From UBA1161 sp049520395 (GTDB taxonomy: Bacteria; Planctomycetota; Phycisphaerae; Tepidisphaerales; Tepidisphaeraceae), in assembly GCA_049520395.1 (NCBI GenBank), contig JBEKPV010000177.1, forward strand, positions 1-6,757: a DNA stretch of 6,757 nucleotides, given 5' to 3'. The position numbers were made by a program, and so were the translations under genes. This document shows, in pieces, positions 5,503-6,757 of this stretch. The number at the start of each line of letters is the position of its first letter. Positions within the stretch are counted from its first letter, which is position 1. Below the pieces are notes generated by a model. That model was given only the letters and a program-made list of their open reading frames with translations, did no database searches and was not told the origin of the DNA.

Positions 5503-6558
5503 TCACGCCGGCGCCATCGGCGTCAGCATCGTCTGACCGCAAAACATGCAAAAGCGGTCCGCCGCATCGGGATAAGCGCCGCATTTGGGGCACCTCCGAA
5601 TTACGGGAACCAATTGCAAGCCGCAGTAAATGCAAAACTGATCGCCCGCCTGCACCGGTTTGCGGCAGTTTGGGCAATTGGTAACGCCCTGCACGGCTAG
5701 TCGCGGTGACAGCGGCGGAGGCGGAATGGGCGGCGGCTTGAACCCGGTCGCGCTCGACAGAGCCGCCAAGAATTCCCCGGCCGACGAATATCGCTTTTCC
5801 AATCGCGAATAGCTCCGTCGAAAAATCTCATCCATCGCCGCCGGCACTCCCGGCTTCAAATCGCTGGGCAATTCCGTCCCGGCGGGTCTTTGGCCGGTGA
5901 GCATCTCGAAGAAAACGACGCCGCAGGAATACAAATCCGCCCGTGCATCCACGGCCGAACCGGCGCGTTGCTCGGGAGCCATGTAATCGAGTGTTCCGGC
6001 AATATCGCGCCCGGCGGGCGAATTCATCGACGCCGAGTAAGCAATCGAATCATTCGCGGCGCCTTTCTCCTGTCTCCCAAGCCCAAAATCCGTCAGCTTC
6101 ACCACGCCCGCCGCCGCGAACCCCTCTTTCCAAGCGCGCTCGTGGATCAAAATATTTTCAGGCTTGATATCTCGATGAATGACGTTCTGCTCGTGAGCAT
6201 ATTTCAATCCTGCTAAAACCTGTTTCATCACCGCCGCGGCGTCGGCGACGGACAAGGATTTATTTTGGATCAGCGGCCGCAGGCTGGTCCCCGGCACAAA
6301 CTCCATCGCCAGATAGGGCACGGGCGCATAGGGATCGAATGCGATCGCCCGGACAATATTCGGATGCACCAGTGAATGGATGGTCGCCCCCTCGCGCTGG
6401 AGCGAGCGGAGATTCGCGGGATCGGAGGGAATTTTGACCGCGACGATTTGATCGGACCAGACGTGGTGCTGCGCTCGCCAGACTTCCCCGAACGCGCCGT
6501 TGCCGACGGGGCTCTGCAGCACATATTCGCCGACGCGTTGACCCGGCTGGGCGTTCAC
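5503..6558 (-). CDS. Hanks-type Ser/Thr protein kinase with two C-terminal zinc ribbons
   Basis: A 351-residue protein with a complete kinase domain (about 11-270): glycine loop GNGAFGEVW (19-27), catalytic lysine in VAVKIP (K42), helix-C Glu56, HRDIKPEN (128-135, an RD kinase), DFG (157-159), APEQ (194-197), and Asp208 in ADLYSCGV. All catalytic residues are present, so it should be active. A proline-rich linker (KPPPIPPPPLSP) joins it to two zinc ribbons with cysteines 295/298/309/312 and 323/326/337/340. There is no membrane helix, unlike PknB with its PASTA tail. By inference it phosphorylates a partner in the operon; the Ser/Thr-rich stretches of the ESCRT-III-like proteins are candidates. 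GTG start with AAGGTG 5 nt upstream; the GTGA overlap with the previous gene implies coupling. Confidence 0.93.
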   Translation of the reverse strand: MNAQPGQRVGEYVLQSPVGNGAFGEVWRAQHHVWSDQIVAVKIPSDPANLRSLQREGATIHSLVHPNIVRAIAFDPYAPVPYLAMEFVPGTSLRPLIQNKSLSVADAAAVMKQVLAGLKYAHEQNVIHRDIKPENILIHERAWKEGFAAAGVVKLTDFGLGRQEKGAANDSIAYSASMNSPAGRDIAGTLDYMAPEQRAGSAVDARADLYSCGVVFFEMLTGQRPAGTELPSDLKPGVPAAMDEIFRRSYSRLEKRYSSAGEFLAALSSATGFKPPPIPPPPLSPRLAVQGVTNCPNCRKPVQAGDQFCIYCGLQLVPVIRRCPKCGAYPDAADRFCMFCGQTMLTPMAPA

Positions 6559-6757
6559 GAATGCACCTTTTCCGCGATCCAGTCGCAGACCAGAAGATTA
6601 TACGTCCCTGCCACCAGCCCGCTGAAAACCAGAAACGTCCAGGCGGTCGAAGTTAGTATCTGCCAGTGGAAAAGCCAAGCCAAAAGCAGGATTTCCGCCA
6701 GGGAATACGCCGCCACCAGGACCCCTCCCGCCAGATTGCTCTCCATCCGCCCCACCC
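6555..6757 (-). CDS. Small two-helix membrane protein, possibly cut by window edge
   Basis: The frame is open to the window edge. If translation starts at the ATG at 6746 (preceded by GGGTGGGGCGG, a plausible but imperfect ribosome-binding site) the protein is complete at 63 residues; a GTG at 6755 or a start outside the window is also possible. From the ATG, residues ~6-25 (AGGVLVAAYSLAEILLLAWL) and ~33-54 (STAWTFLVFSGLVAGTYNLL) are membrane helices joined by a very short loop, with a cytoplasmic tail CDWIAEKVHS. No family is recognised. It overlaps the kinase start by four bases, so it belongs to the same transcript and may be a membrane partner. Confidence 0.65.
   Translation of the reverse strand, partial: VGRMESNLAGGVLVAAYSLAEILLLAWLFHWQILTSTAWTFLVFSGLVAGTYNLLVCDWIAEKVHS
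6564..6569 (-). promoter_or_regulatory. Ribosome-binding site of the kinase gene
   Basis: AAGGTG on the minus strand, 5 nt before the GTG at 6558. It supports this non-ATG start, which overlaps the upstream gene's stop as GTGA. Confidence 0.6.

Overview
The window is GC-rich, tightly packed bacterial DNA. Genes overlap by 1-4 bases, there are several GTG starts, and a Hanks-type kinase carries C-terminal zinc ribbons. The style suggests an uncultured planctomycete or another PVC-type bacterium, but no ribosomal or other marker gene is present, so the taxonomic guess is weak.

Layout. Positions 1-1097 (+) hold the 3' part of a DPM1-like family 2 glycosyltransferase fused to a GtrA-like membrane domain. 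Everything else is on the minus strand, read from 6757 down to 1094. In transcription order it contains: a two-helix membrane protein that reaches the window edge; a soluble Ser/Thr kinase with two C-terminal zinc ribbons; a small membrane protein with its own zinc ribbon; a 37-residue single-pass membrane ORF; a 496-residue multidomain protein; two coiled-coil proteins of about 200 residues; then, past a long palindromic intergenic repeat, a Rieske [2Fe-2S] protein, a possible 24-codon ORF and a SAM-dependent methyltransferase. The methyltransferase converges on the glycosyltransferase, and the two share the palindrome TTAA as both stop codons.

Main observation. The block 2289-6757 looks like a bacterial ESCRT-III-like (Snf7/CHMP/CdvB-like) membrane-remodelling operon under kinase control. 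Three consecutive genes each carry a basic, Phe-containing entry segment followed by a long charged helical hairpin and further C-terminal helices, the ESCRT-III pattern. The largest puts a winged-helix-like segment in front of the Snf7-like part, an order that recalls eukaryotic CHMP7, and ends in a proline-rich LPESPPDEPI segment resembling a MIM2 motif. The kinase and membrane zinc-ribbon proteins could couple a signal to assembly of these proteins at the membrane. No Vps4/CdvC-type AAA ATPase is visible. The ESCRT-III assignments come from reading the sequence and are inferences that need profile or structure searches.

The Rieske and methyltransferase genes and the glycosyltransferase are probably separate functional units. 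The methyltransferase and glycosyltransferase are of types often found in cell-surface glycan pathways.
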